From Alphaproteobacteria bacterium (GTDB lineage Bacteria > Pseudomonadota > Alphaproteobacteria > Bin95): DNA of 53,855 nt. The translations under genes and the position numbers were made by a program. Every line of letters starts with the position of its first letter. Position 1 is the first letter of the stretch. Below, piece by piece: positions 1 to 7,118 of the stretch. The stretch spans positions 1-53,855 of the forward strand of contig JAJEIH010000109.1 in NCBI GenBank assembly GCA_022827685.1. Direction: 5' to 3'. The notes under the pieces were generated by a model. The model was not told where the DNA came from. It ran no database searches and saw only the letters and a program-made list of their open reading frames with translations.

Positions 1-3
1 CGT

Positions 4-246
4 CTCGCGCGCGCAATCAGGCGCGCGAGCCGCGCCGCCGCGATACGCCCGCCCGCCCGCGCACACCCCCGCGCATTACGCGCGAAACAGGGACACCCCG
101 TCCCGCCCCTGGCCTGGAAGGAGGCATGGATGACCGAAACCGACCCCCGACCCCGACTGGCGGCGGCGCTGCTGGAGCGCCTCGCCCCGGCCGCCGAAGC
201 CCTCGCTGCCGCCTGTGCCGGGGACATCGACGCCGGACCGCCGCCG
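4..246 (+). repeat. Terminal repeat module, left copy
   Basis: This stretch recurs at 53453-53692 in the same orientation. Both copies start with a perfect 9-bp inverted repeat (CTCGCGCGC, loop GCAATCAG, GCGCGCGAG; 4-29 here). They share a GC-rich leader ending in ACGCGCGAAACAGGGAC, a purine-rich ribosome-binding region and about 39 codons of the same reading frame, of which roughly three quarters are identical at protein level. Similarity stops at the shared ACCGCCGCCG. The sequence shows a dispersed repeat family. Being at both ends of the window suggests either a multicopy element at which a contig ended or a pair of flanking copies. Confidence 0.85.
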
Positions 247-825
247 GAGGACGACCGCGACCGCGCCGATTACCACCGCGCCGCACGCGCCGGGCTCGCC
301 CATCTGCGCCAGCTCCTCGCCGTGATCGACTGGAGCGCAAGGCACCTGCCCGAACCGGAACCCGAACCCGAACAGGACGAGGTCCATTACCTCGGCGCGG
401 TCTGGACCGGCAGGCAGGACACGCCCGGGTTCTACGCCTGGGTCGAGCAGCAGGACCGCCGCGAAAGGCGCAGGAGGAAGAGGGAAAAGAAGGAAAGGAG
501 GGAGAGGAAGGCCCTGGCCGCACGGGCCGGCGGAGGCGGAGACGGCGGCGGGGAGGAGCAAGGCGCCGCGGCGGGCCTCCATGACGAAACCATGACATAT
601 CATGACATGCCGCGACACTCCGGCAGGGGTCCCGCCCGCCGCTCCGCGCATGCGGACGCGCGCGCGGCCGGGCGCGCATTATGCGCGGGCGAGGCGCGCC
701 CCTCCGGCAACGGGGCCGGGACCGCGGACCGGCAAGGAGGCCGCGACGCCTTGCGAACGACCCTCGGCCCGGCGCAAACGACCGGGGCAGAGACCGGCCC
801 CATGACAAAACATGACACTTCATGA
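130..825 (+). CDS. Unknown repeat-module protein with basic central tract
   Basis: I do not recognise this 231-residue protein. The N-terminal 75 residues are Ala/Arg/Asp-rich and probably helical. They are followed by an acidic EPEPEPEPEQ stretch, a short segment (VHYLGAVWTGRQDTPGFYAW) that looks like the only folded motif, and then a very basic run rich in Arg/Lys/Glu encoded by pure purines. The rest is low-complexity Gly/Ala/Arg. Its last codons overlap the CATGAC boxes at 580-610 and 801-830, so the C-terminal half may be non-coding DNA read through by chance. ATG 130 is favoured because the second copy starts at the equivalent codon, and GGAAGGAGG lies about 5 nt upstream. It could be a phage or mobile-element accessory gene, but nothing proves this. 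Confidence 0.5.
   Translation: MTETDPRPRLAAALLERLAPAAEALAAACAGDIDAGPPPEDDRDRADYHRAARAGLAHLRQLLAVIDWSARHLPEPEPEPEQDEVHYLGAVWTGRQDTPGFYAWVEQQDRRERRRRKREKKERRERKALAARAGGGGDGGGEEQGAAAGLHDETMTYHDMPRHSGRGPARRSAHADARAAGRALCAGEARPSGNGAGTADRQGGRDALRTTLGPAQTTGAETGPMTKHDTS
472..511 (+). other. 40-nt uninterrupted polypurine tract
   Basis: The plus strand contains only A and G from 472 to 511. It encodes the Arg/Lys/Glu run of the repeat-module protein. In a GC-rich genome such a tract is unusual and could adopt triplex DNA or simply reflect a basic peptide. Confidence 0.7.
580..610 (+). repeat. Phased CATGAC boxes, cluster 1 (three copies)
   Basis: Three direct copies of CATGAC begin at 580, 591 and 601, so they are spaced 11 and 10 bp, one helical turn. 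Such phasing is typical of binding sites for a multimeric protein (iteron-like). They lie inside the reading frame of the repeat-module gene. A second cluster with exact 10-bp spacing is at 801-830. Confidence 0.6.
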
Positions 826-830
826 CAATC
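801..830 (+). repeat. Phased CATGAC boxes, cluster 2 (three copies)
   Basis: CATGACAAAA, CATGACACTT and CATGACAATC follow one another with an exact 10-bp period, at the end of the unknown repeat-module gene. All three share CATGACA, and the third runs directly into AGGGGTC. The period and identical orientation suggest a protein-binding array; the binding protein is not known. Confidence 0.65.
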
Positions 831-837
831 AGGGGTC
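822..837 (+). repeat. ATGACAATNAGGGGTC motif, copy 1
   Basis: This 16-bp motif recurs with one mismatch at 10306-10321 in another intergenic region, same strand. Downstream of this copy follow AACTTTGAACGACGATTGACAAA and further TTGACA/CTGACAA words, a pattern reminiscent of the multiple terminal repeats of IS21-type elements. That reading is inference; no transposase is present in the window. Confidence 0.45.
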
Positions 838-919
838 AACTTTGAACGACGATTGACAAACCGGACGAAGCTGACAACCTCCGGCTTGGCGAAATTGGGC
901 TCGGGCAGGAACGAGAATC

Positions 920-946
920 TGTCCAACCCCCTTCGTCGGTTGGACA
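920..946. other. Perfect 9-bp inverted repeat upstream of tRNA-Arg
   Basis: TGTCCAACC, a 9-nt loop and GGTTGGACA form a perfect stem between the repeat-module gene and the tRNA. On the minus strand it lies about 50 nt past the tRNA 3' end, so it could help end that transcript. It has no T-run directly after the stem on either strand, so a classical intrinsic terminator is not supported; it could also be a protein or recombination site. Confidence 0.5.
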
Positions 947-992
947 ATCGACCGACGTAAATTATTGAAAAACTGTAAGAAAATCGACGCGA

Positions 993-1069
993 TGGCGACC
1001 CCGGCAGGACTCGAACCTGCGACCTACGGATTAGGAATCCGTCGCTCTATCCGGCTGAGCTACGGGGCC
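993..1069 (-). tRNA. tRNA-Arg (anticodon CCT)
   Basis: Read on the minus strand, the sequence folds as a complete 77-nt cloverleaf. The acceptor stem is GGCCCCG with CGGGGTC, the D arm is GCTC/GAGC, the anticodon stem is ACGGA/TCCGT around the loop TTCCTAA (anticodon CCT, reads AGG), and the T arm contains GGTTCGAGTCC. The CCA end is genome-encoded at 993-995. tRNA-Arg genes are common integration targets, and the repeat module lies beyond its 3' end. Confidence 0.97.
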
Positions 1070-1220
1070 TGTTCTCCCGCTAGTTAGAAAACGGGCAGGT
1101 TCAGGTCAAGCTGCCGCGACGAGTGAGGGACGTTTGCCGCGCCGGCTGGCAGCGGGGCGGGCCCTGCACTGCGGCAGATGGAAAGCGTCATGACAGTTGG
1201 ATGGCGGGGTGAGTACAAAA

Positions 1221-1234
1221 TTGACTTAGGTCAA
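1221..1234. promoter_or_regulatory. TTGAC-N4-GTCAA palindrome before the LysR gene
   Basis: A perfect inverted repeat (TTGAC, TTAG, GTCAA) sits about 20 bp before the proposed TTG start at 1256. LysR proteins commonly bind dyad sites near their own promoters, so this is a plausible autoregulatory site. Its position also argues against the further-upstream ATG at 1178. Confidence 0.4.
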
Positions 1235-1255
1235 GTCATCTGCCGGGAGTATGTA

Positions 1256-2131
1256 TTGTGGGTGGTCGATATTGACACCAAGCTGTTCCGCTCCTTCCTG
1301 GCGGTTGCGACGGAACGCAGTTTTTCCCTGGGCGCGCGCAGGCTGGGGTTCTCGCAGGCGACGATGTCGCTGCGGATCCGGGGGCTGGAGGAGAAGCTGG
1401 GCGTCCGGCTGCTCGACCGGGATCCGCGCAATGTGCAGCTGACGGCCGCGGGGCGGAGCCTGCTGCCGGAGGTTCGGGCGCTGGTGGGCATGCATGACGA
1501 AATGATGAAGCGCCTGCGGGCCGCTCCGGCTGTCGCCGGGGTCAGGCTCGGCATTGCCGAAGGCCATGTCGCATCGCTGCTGCCCCGCCTCATGAGGGAC
1601 ATGCGGGATGACCGCTTCGGTGTGCAGCTGGAGATTCTGTGCGGAACGAACGGCTGCCTCCAGCACATGGTCGTGTCCCGCAGGCTCGATCTTGCGATCC
1701 TGTCCATGCCGGGGAGTTCCGCTGCCGGACTCGACCTTTGCAGTCTGCAGCTGCATTGGGTGGCATCTCCCGGCTTCGCGCCCGAAGCCGGGGCTCCGTT
1801 GCCGGTTGCCTGGCATGAGGATGCCTGCTTTTTCCGGATGTCGGGAACCGCCGCCTTGAAGAGCGCCGGCGTCGCGTATCGCGAGGTGCTGATCGGCTCC
1901 GACGAACGGATCGTGCAGGCCGCCGTCGAGGCCGGGACCGCCGTTACCGTCATGGCTGAGGGGACCGTCCCTCCGGCGTTGGAGGTCCTTCCCCCGGACC
2001 TCAGGCTTCCCGCGCTGGAAAGGGCCGCTGTCCGGCTGCTGGAAAGTCCGGGTGCACAGTCCGAGGCTGTCCGGGCGGTCAAGCGAAGGATACTGGGCGC
2101 ATATCGGGGAGCCGAAGCCCTGGCTGCCTGA
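1256..2131 (+). CDS. LysR-family transcriptional regulator
   Basis: A DNA-binding regulator with an N-terminal winged helix-turn-helix (about residues 5-65; FLAVATERSFSLGARRLGFS and the wing region ending LLDRDPRNVQLTAAG). A periplasmic-binding-like effector domain follows to the end. At about 291 residues it has normal LysR length. The start is uncertain: TTG 1256 has GGGAG 6 nt upstream and lies just before the HTH, GTG 1262 is also possible, and ATG 1178 would put a palindromic operator inside the gene. The neighbouring reductive-dehalogenase gene is convergent, so it is not an obvious divergent target. The effector is unknown. Confidence 0.85.
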   Translation: MWVVDIDTKLFRSFLAVATERSFSLGARRLGFSQATMSLRIRGLEEKLGVRLLDRDPRNVQLTAAGRSLLPEVRALVGMHDEMMKRLRAAPAVAGVRLGIAEGHVASLLPRLMRDMRDDRFGVQLEILCGTNGCLQHMVVSRRLDLAILSMPGSSAAGLDLCSLQLHWVASPGFAPEAGAPLPVAWHEDACFFRMSGTAALKSAGVAYREVLIGSDERIVQAAVEAGTAVTVMAEGTVPPALEVLPPDLRLPALERAAVRLLESPGAQSEAVRAVKRRILGAYRGAEALAA

Positions 2132-2148
2132 CGGGCGCGTTTCGACGC

Positions 2149-3363
2149 CTATCGGCTGCCGGACCACCAGTCTCTCGGCCTGACCCGCTTCGCCCGGCCG
2201 GAACGGTCGTCGAGCCAGAGCGCCAGCCGGCGCAGCGGTGACAGTGCGAGGCGAAGCCAGAGCCGGTTGGACCGGCGGCGGAAGTCCCGGTTGAAGGGGC
2301 ATACCCTGAGGCAGATCGCGCAGTCGGAAGCCAGCTTCGCCCAGTATCCGAAGCATTTTTCCGCATCCGAGGTCCATTTCACCACGCCCTGGATGGCGGA
2401 CCGGTTCGGCCGATCCGCCTTCGGCGGGCCGTAGGGCAGGGCATTTGCCGGACAGGCATCCGCACAGCGCGTACAGACGGAACAGAACTCTGCGACGCCC
2501 AGCTTGCGCGGGGCGTCATGGGCGAGCGGCAAGTCCGTGAAGATCTTGGAGAAGCGCAGGCGCGGGCCCGTCTCCGGAGTTATGACAAGCTGGTTGCGGG
2601 CATATTCGCCGAGACCGGCCTTGAGCGCATAGGGAATGGCAAGCGCCGTGTCGTTCATCGAGGCGACCGCATTGTAGCCGAGCGCCCTGATATAGGCGGC
2701 GAGCTGCATGACGATCGCCGCCTCGTGGCTGTATTCCCGCCCGGTCGCGGCGCCGGCAAGCGCGGAAGGGTAGGTCGCCACAAGCCCCTCATCCATCTCG
2801 TGGCCGAGCACAACGACATGCTCCAGTCCTTCGGGCAGGCCGACTGGAGCCTCGGTAAAGTCCCTCACATCCACCCGCGACTCATAAGTCCAGCGTTCGT
2901 CGTATTCCGTGATGCCGCAGAGGCTGGCGCCGAAGAACCGGGCGACCTTCTTGATCTCGGCCGCCATGGCCGCCCGGTCTTCGACCTCGATCTTCTCCGT
3001 AACGACAGGCGTGTCGTCGGAGATTGCCGCCTGGAAGCCCTCGCGCCGGCCCTGTTCGAGATGCCGGTTGGTTATCAGGTCGGAGATGAGCCAGGAGGCA
3101 TTGCGAAGCGCGAAATCCCTCTGGTTGAAGCCGTCGCCCCGGCGCGCGGTGAAATCCGCCCGGTAGGAGTGGAAGAAGCCATCGGACTCCTCCGTGCGCA
3201 CCCGCTCGTCCCAGAAGGCGCGGGTGAAGACATCGTTTATCTGCCGGAAGGGCGTGAAGTCCGCCGTCGTCTCAATTCCCGCTGCCGCATCGCTTTCGGC
3301 GTAGCGCCGCCGCCAGCGCGCGCGGCGCTCTTTGAGGCTTTCCTCGTTCCCGGGCCAGCTCAT
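2149..3363 (-). CDS. RdhA-like reductive dehalogenase homologue (no Tat signal)
   Basis: The C-terminal third has two ferredoxin-like cluster motifs: CSVCTRCADACP (Cys 294, 297, 300, 304) and Cys 337 with CAICLRVCPF (Cys 348, 351, 355). Between them is the RdhA-type stretch VKWTSDAEKCFGYW. Known RdhA proteins use cobalamin and two [4Fe-4S] clusters to remove halogens from organic substrates. There is no twin-arginine signal and no membrane anchor, so it should be cytoplasmic, like catabolic RdhA proteins. It also lacks the reductase domains some of those carry at the C-terminus, so electrons must come from a separate protein. QueG is the main alternative, but the second motif spacing and lack of a QueG tail disfavour it. 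It follows an unknown gene by 33 bp, probably as an operon. Confidence 0.75.
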   Translation of the reverse strand: MSWPGNEESLKERRARWRRRYAESDAAAGIETTADFTPFRQINDVFTRAFWDERVRTEESDGFFHSYRADFTARRGDGFNQRDFALRNASWLISDLITNRHLEQGRREGFQAAISDDTPVVTEKIEVEDRAAMAAEIKKVARFFGASLCGITEYDERWTYESRVDVRDFTEAPVGLPEGLEHVVVLGHEMDEGLVATYPSALAGAATGREYSHEAAIVMQLAAYIRALGYNAVASMNDTALAIPYALKAGLGEYARNQLVITPETGPRLRFSKIFTDLPLAHDAPRKLGVAEFCSVCTRCADACPANALPYGPPKADRPNRSAIQGVVKWTSDAEKCFGYWAKLASDCAICLRVCPFNRDFRRRSNRLWLRLALSPLRRLALWLDDRSGRAKRVRPRDWWSGSR

Positions 3364-3396
3364 CGGGACAAGACTACCGCATTTCCTGCCGGGGCT

Positions 3397-4002
3397 TCAG
3401 TGTCCGGACCCGGCGAAGCCCTTGCCCTCCTCGTCGAGCGCTTCCGGCCCGCGGCCAAGCCACCGCGCCGAGACGGCGCGCCAGGTCGCGAGCCGGCTGA
3501 AGTCGGGAGGATCGGCGAGGGTATCGTCGTCATTGAGGAACGGGCTTGGAAAGAAAACGGTGAGGCCGTTCTCGCCCTTCCCGTTCCACATCTCGAAGCC
3601 CCAGGCAAGCGGTTTGGCCTCCCGGTCGAAGCCCCGGAATATCTCCGCCCGGGAAGGCCTGCGATGCGCGCGGAGCGCCGGGCCGGTGGGGTTGGCGGTC
3701 GAACCCCGGTTTTCGCCGATGCACAGGTGGAAATGTCCGCCATTGCCGAACATCACCGTGAGATAGCCATCGAAGAGGCTTATCCGCTTCGGCGCTCCGG
3801 GGCATTTCCATTCATAGGCTGCGCCCTGGATCATCGGTCCGAAGCGGATGCCGGACCAGTGGTTCTCGAACAGGTCGCGGAGGAACGCCTCCAGAAACGC
3901 TTCCTCAAGCGGCAGCGCCCAGGCTTCCCGCGCCAGGGAGCCGTCGTCGCGATAGCCGCCTTCGCTCGGTTCCGGCGGGACCGCCCGGCCTGTGCCGTCC
4001 AT
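3397..4002 (-). CDS. Unknown protein upstream of the RdhA homologue
   Basis: I do not recognise this 201-residue protein. It has no signal peptide or membrane segment. The middle is the most structured-looking part, with a Trp-rich WHSGIRF-like segment (NHWSGIRFGPM), then LTVMFGNGGHFHLCIGENRG with a His-Phe-His pair that could bind a ligand or metal. The C-terminus has WGFEMWNGKGENGLTVFFP. It is transcribed first in a likely two-gene unit with the RdhA-like gene, 33 bp apart, which suggests a shared role. ATG 4002 is the only reasonable start before the divergent transporter gene. Confidence 0.7.
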   Translation of the reverse strand: MDGTGRAVPPEPSEGGYRDDGSLAREAWALPLEEAFLEAFLRDLFENHWSGIRFGPMIQGAAYEWKCPGAPKRISLFDGYLTVMFGNGGHFHLCIGENRGSTANPTGPALRAHRRPSRAEIFRGFDREAKPLAWGFEMWNGKGENGLTVFFPSPFLNDDDTLADPPDFSRLATWRAVSARWLGRGPEALDEEGKGFAGSGH

Positions 4003-4137
4003 ATCGCTCGGCCTCCCGGCGCTTCGCTGCGGGGAGCTCGAACTATAGCACTCCGAGCCCGAGTCACTGCCTCCAGGCGCACGACCTGCGGCAACAGCCC
4101 CGTTCCCTCCGCCGTCATGTCGTGAAAGGGTCGGGCG

Positions 4138-5049
4138 ATGGGTGCGTTTCTCGAAGTGGCGTTGCCGGCGTTCCTGCTGGTCTTTGCCGGGGCGGCGGCG
4201 GCGCGGGCGGGCTGGATCGACGAGGCGGGCGGCAAGGGGCTGAACGGTTTCGTCTATTACCTCGCCATGCCGGCCGCGCTGTTCCGGGCGGCGTCGGAGG
4301 GCGCGCTGCTCCAGGGCTTCGACTGGCGGCTTGTCGCGGCCTATTTCGGGCCGACTCTGGTGCTGCTGGCGGCGGTCGAGGCGTTCGGCCGCCGCGCGCC
4401 GGTCGAAGAACGCGCGCTCACCGGCATGGGAGCCTGTTTCTCGAACAACATCTTTCTCGGCATGCCTGTGATCGTGGCGCATATGGGCGGAGCGGCAGCC
4501 GGCCCGATGACGGCGATCATAGCGCTCACCACGGTCCTGTTCGTCGGCCTGCCCGTGCTGCGGATCGAGACGGCGAGAGGCAGGCGGGGCGCGGCCGCAG
4601 CCGCGCTGGGGCGCGTGGTCGCCAACCCGCTTCTGGTTGCGATTGCGCTCGGCACGCTTTGGGCGCTGCTGCCCTGGCGCCTACCGGGGCCTGCCGCCGT
4701 CGCGATCGACCTGCTGGCGGCGGCCTCTTCGCCGGCGGCGCTTGCCGGCCTAGGCGCGGCGCTCGCGGCCCACCGCATCGCCGGCGACCTTCGCGACAGC
4801 GCGGCATTATGCGGCTTCAAGCTTATCGCGCATCCCGTCATGGTCTGGCTGACGGCGGGCGCGGTTGGGCTCGGCGAGTTCGAGACGGCGGTCGCCGTGC
4901 TGGCTGCGGCGATGCCGGTCGGGGCCAATGTGTTCGTGCTGGCGCAGCACTACGGCATTTACGAGCGCCGCGCCTCCGCGGCGGTTGTGCTTTCAACGCT
5001 TGTTGCCATGCCGCTGTCTGCCCTGTTGATGACCGTCTTCCACCCGTGA
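4138..5049 (+). CDS. AEC-family transporter (auxin efflux carrier type)
   Basis: A 303-residue integral membrane protein with about ten hydrophobic segments in two halves. The N-terminus (ALPAFLLVFAGAAAARAGWI, then LNGFVYYLAMPAALFRA) and the mid-region NNIFLGMPVI are typical of the AEC family, which exports or exchanges small organic acids and auxin-like compounds in bacteria. It is divergent from the RdhA operon, with a 135-bp gap holding both promoters, and convergent with the next gene. The substrate cannot be told from sequence. Confidence 0.88.
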   Translation: MGAFLEVALPAFLLVFAGAAAARAGWIDEAGGKGLNGFVYYLAMPAALFRAASEGALLQGFDWRLVAAYFGPTLVLLAAVEAFGRRAPVEERALTGMGACFSNNIFLGMPVIVAHMGGAAAGPMTAIIALTTVLFVGLPVLRIETARGRRGAAAAALGRVVANPLLVAIALGTLWALLPWRLPGPAAVAIDLLAAASSPAALAGLGAALAAHRIAGDLRDSAALCGFKLIAHPVMVWLTAGAVGLGEFETAVAVLAAAMPVGANVFVLAQHYGIYERRASAAVVLSTLVAMPLSALLMTVFHP

Positions 5050-5056
5050 GCGGCTT

Positions 5057-5425
5057 TCAGCCGGTCCTTTCGAACATGCCGAGCTTGAGGTCGAGGCCGG
5101 CGCCGAGCCAGAGCGCGCGGTCGCGGTGGTCCAGAAGGTCGTCGCCCGCATTGGGGTGGACGAGCACGATGAGCCCGTCCCGCTCCAGGGCGAGCCAGGG
5201 AACGAGGTCCGCGAAGACCTCCGGCTGGAAGGCGATCTGGAAGCTCCACATCGGGTGCGGCCCGACCGGGCGCTCATGGAAGCGCCCGACCGTTACCCTG
5301 TCGCCGAACGCCTCGCCGACCCGCTGCTTCAGGTCCCAGGCGCGCGTCTTGGTCGCCTGATCGAAATAGACATGCGCGTGCCAGCTCTCGATGGCGGCGG
5401 CGCTGTCCGGCGCAATTTCGCTCAT
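5057..5425 (-). CDS. DOPA 4,5-dioxygenase family protein
   Basis: A 122-residue protein with the hallmark N-terminal WHAHVYFDQATK and central PHPMWSFQIAF motifs, and LIVLVHPNAGDDLLDHRD near the end, whose histidines are the expected metal or catalytic residues. Family members include a plant/fungal extradiol enzyme, but many bacterial versions have unknown substrates. Its ATG overlaps the stop of the upstream aldolase gene by 4 nt, so the two are co-translated. Confidence 0.85.
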   Translation of the reverse strand: MSEIAPDSAAAIESWHAHVYFDQATKTRAWDLKQRVGEAFGDRVTVGRFHERPVGPHPMWSFQIAFQPEVFADLVPWLALERDGLIVLVHPNAGDDLLDHRDRALWLGAGLDLKLGMFERTG

Positions 5426-6342
5426 GCCTTGCCCAGATAGATGTCCACGATCCGGCCGAGCAATTCCAGCGCTTCCTCGCGCGGCCGCTGGAAGGCGTTG
5501 CGGCCGACGATGGAGCCGGTGGCGCCGCCATCCCTCAACTGGCGAATTTCGTTCAGCAGGCCTTCCGTGTCCCGGGCCTCGCCGCCGGAGAAAACGACCA
5601 TGCGCCGCCCGTTGAAGCAGGACTGCACGACATGGGCGGTGCGCGCGGCCAGCGTGTCCACCGGGATTTCCCTGTCGCGATAAACCTTCGCGGCAGCATC
5701 CAGCTCCAGCGCCTCCGTCGGCGGCTTCACCTTGATGATGTGGGCGCCCAGCAGGCAGGCCATATGCGCGGCATAGGCGCAGATATCGACCGCCGTTTCG
5801 CCCTCTTTGGAGAGGTCGCCGCCGCGCGGATAGCTCCAGACCACGACCGCAAGCCCCGAGGCCTTGGCCTCCTTCGCCAGATCGCGGATCTCCTCCATCA
5901 TCTCGAACTGGTCGTCGGAGGCCGGATAGATCGTGAAGCCGATGGCCGAGCAGCCGAGCCGGAGCGCGTCGGCGACCGAGGCCGTCACCGCCTGATCCTT
6001 GAGGCGCGAGAGGCTGTTGGCGCTGTTCATCTTCAGGATAGTCGGAATCTGGCCGGCGAAACTGCCGGCGCCCGCTTCGATCATGCCAAGCGGTGCGGCA
6101 TAGGCGGAGAGCCCGGCTTCCAGCGCAAGGTCGAAATGGTAATGCGGGTCGTAGGCAGGCGGATTGGGGGCAAAGCTGCGCGCCGGCCCGTGCTCGAAGC
6201 CCTGGTCCACGGGCAGGATCACCAGCTTGCCGGTGCCGCCGAGCCGGCCCTGCATCAGGATGCGGGCGAGGTTCGCCTTGACGCCGGGATTCTCGCTCTC
6301 ATAGCCGGAGAGGATCGCCCTGACCGTGTCTGTGATGCGCAT
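5422..6342 (-). CDS. fbaB: Class I fructose-bisphosphate aldolase (DhnA/FbaB type)
   Basis: The enzyme cleaves fructose 1,6-bisphosphate by a lysine Schiff base. The start of the barrel (KLVILPVDQGFEHGP), the AHIIKVKPPTE segment containing the likely Schiff-base lysine, and FSGGEARD near the end match DhnA-type aldolases. At 306 residues it has normal length. ATG 6342 (MRITDTVRAIL) fits the family start; a further ATG 30 nt upstream is possible. It overlaps the DOPA-dioxygenase-like gene by 4 nt. Confidence 0.85.
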   Translation of the reverse strand: MRITDTVRAILSGYESENPGVKANLARILMQGRLGGTGKLVILPVDQGFEHGPARSFAPNPPAYDPHYHFDLALEAGLSAYAAPLGMIEAGAGSFAGQIPTILKMNSANSLSRLKDQAVTASVADALRLGCSAIGFTIYPASDDQFEMMEEIRDLAKEAKASGLAVVVWSYPRGGDLSKEGETAVDICAYAAHMACLLGAHIIKVKPPTEALELDAAAKVYRDREIPVDTLAARTAHVVQSCFNGRRMVVFSGGEARDTEGLLNEIRQLRDGGATGSIVGRNAFQRPREEALELLGRIVDIYLGKA

Positions 6343-6402
6343 GAAATCGGCTCCCGGTTCGCTGGCTGGCACGGGTTCGATTACGCCGCCCGACGGGTGA
6401 TT

Positions 6403-7068
6403 TCAAGACCTGTCGGACGGGCGCCGGAACGCCATTTCCTGCTGGGCGAGATCGGTCGTGCTGCCGGTCCAGGCATAGACCAGAAGCGTCGGCTCCAGCG
6501 CGCATGTGGTGATCTTGTGGTCGAATTCCGGCGTGTTCAGGATCATCGAGCCGGGCGTATAGACCGCCACGTCGTTTTGCGACATGGCGCCGGAGATACA
6601 GATATAGCTTTCGGTCACGCCCTGATGCGCATGGCTCGGATAGATCGTGCGCGGCGCGAACAGGACGCAGCCGAGCACCAGGTCGTCCGCCATCACCGGC
6701 CCCATCGGCCCCATGAACTCCGCATAGGCGTATTTCTCGCCGAGCTTTCCCGGCATGACGCGGTAGCCGTATCGCCAGACCAGTTCCGGCGTGACCGTCT
6801 CGACGGAGCGCACCAGAGCACCCGGGCCGAACCGCTTGCCGTTGTCGATTGCGCGCCCGAGATGGGCGCAGACGGGCTTGGTCCTTGGCCGCCGCTCAAG
6901 CACGAAGGGGTTCTGCGCCATCGCCCTGTTGAGCCGCTGGCGCACCAGCCGGTGATGCGAACGGATCGGCCGGCTGCCGCCGGAGGAGCTGTGGCGATAG
7001 ACCCAGTAGATCTCGTTCAGCAGGTAACGCCAGTCGGGGCGGTCGTTGAGCGTGGGTGCAAGCACCAT
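6403..7068 (-). CDS. DddL-like DMSP lyase (cupin)
   Basis: A 221-residue cupin enzyme. The block YAYAEFMGPMGP (about 113-124), then LGCVLFAPRTIYPSHAHQG and TESYICISG, closely resembles DddL, which cleaves dimethylsulfoniopropionate to dimethyl sulfide and acrylate. His146, His148, Glu153 and His184 are the probable metal ligands, with Tyr155 nearby. There is no signal peptide, so it acts in the cytoplasm. A 124-residue unknown gene lies 50 bp upstream on the same strand. No acrylate-handling genes are adjacent. A DddL-like cupin with another substrate is the alternative. Confidence 0.72.
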   Translation of the reverse strand: MVLAPTLNDRPDWRYLLNEIYWVYRHSSSGGSRPIRSHHRLVRQRLNRAMAQNPFVLERRPRTKPVCAHLGRAIDNGKRFGPGALVRSVETVTPELVWRYGYRVMPGKLGEKYAYAEFMGPMGPVMADDLVLGCVLFAPRTIYPSHAHQGVTESYICISGAMSQNDVAVYTPGSMILNTPEFDHKITTCALEPTLLVYAWTGSTTDLAQQEMAFRRPSDRS

Positions 7069-7118
7069 GGCAGTCGCCCCGTTGCATTGCCGGAAAGCCG
7101 TCCGCCCAGAATATACCC

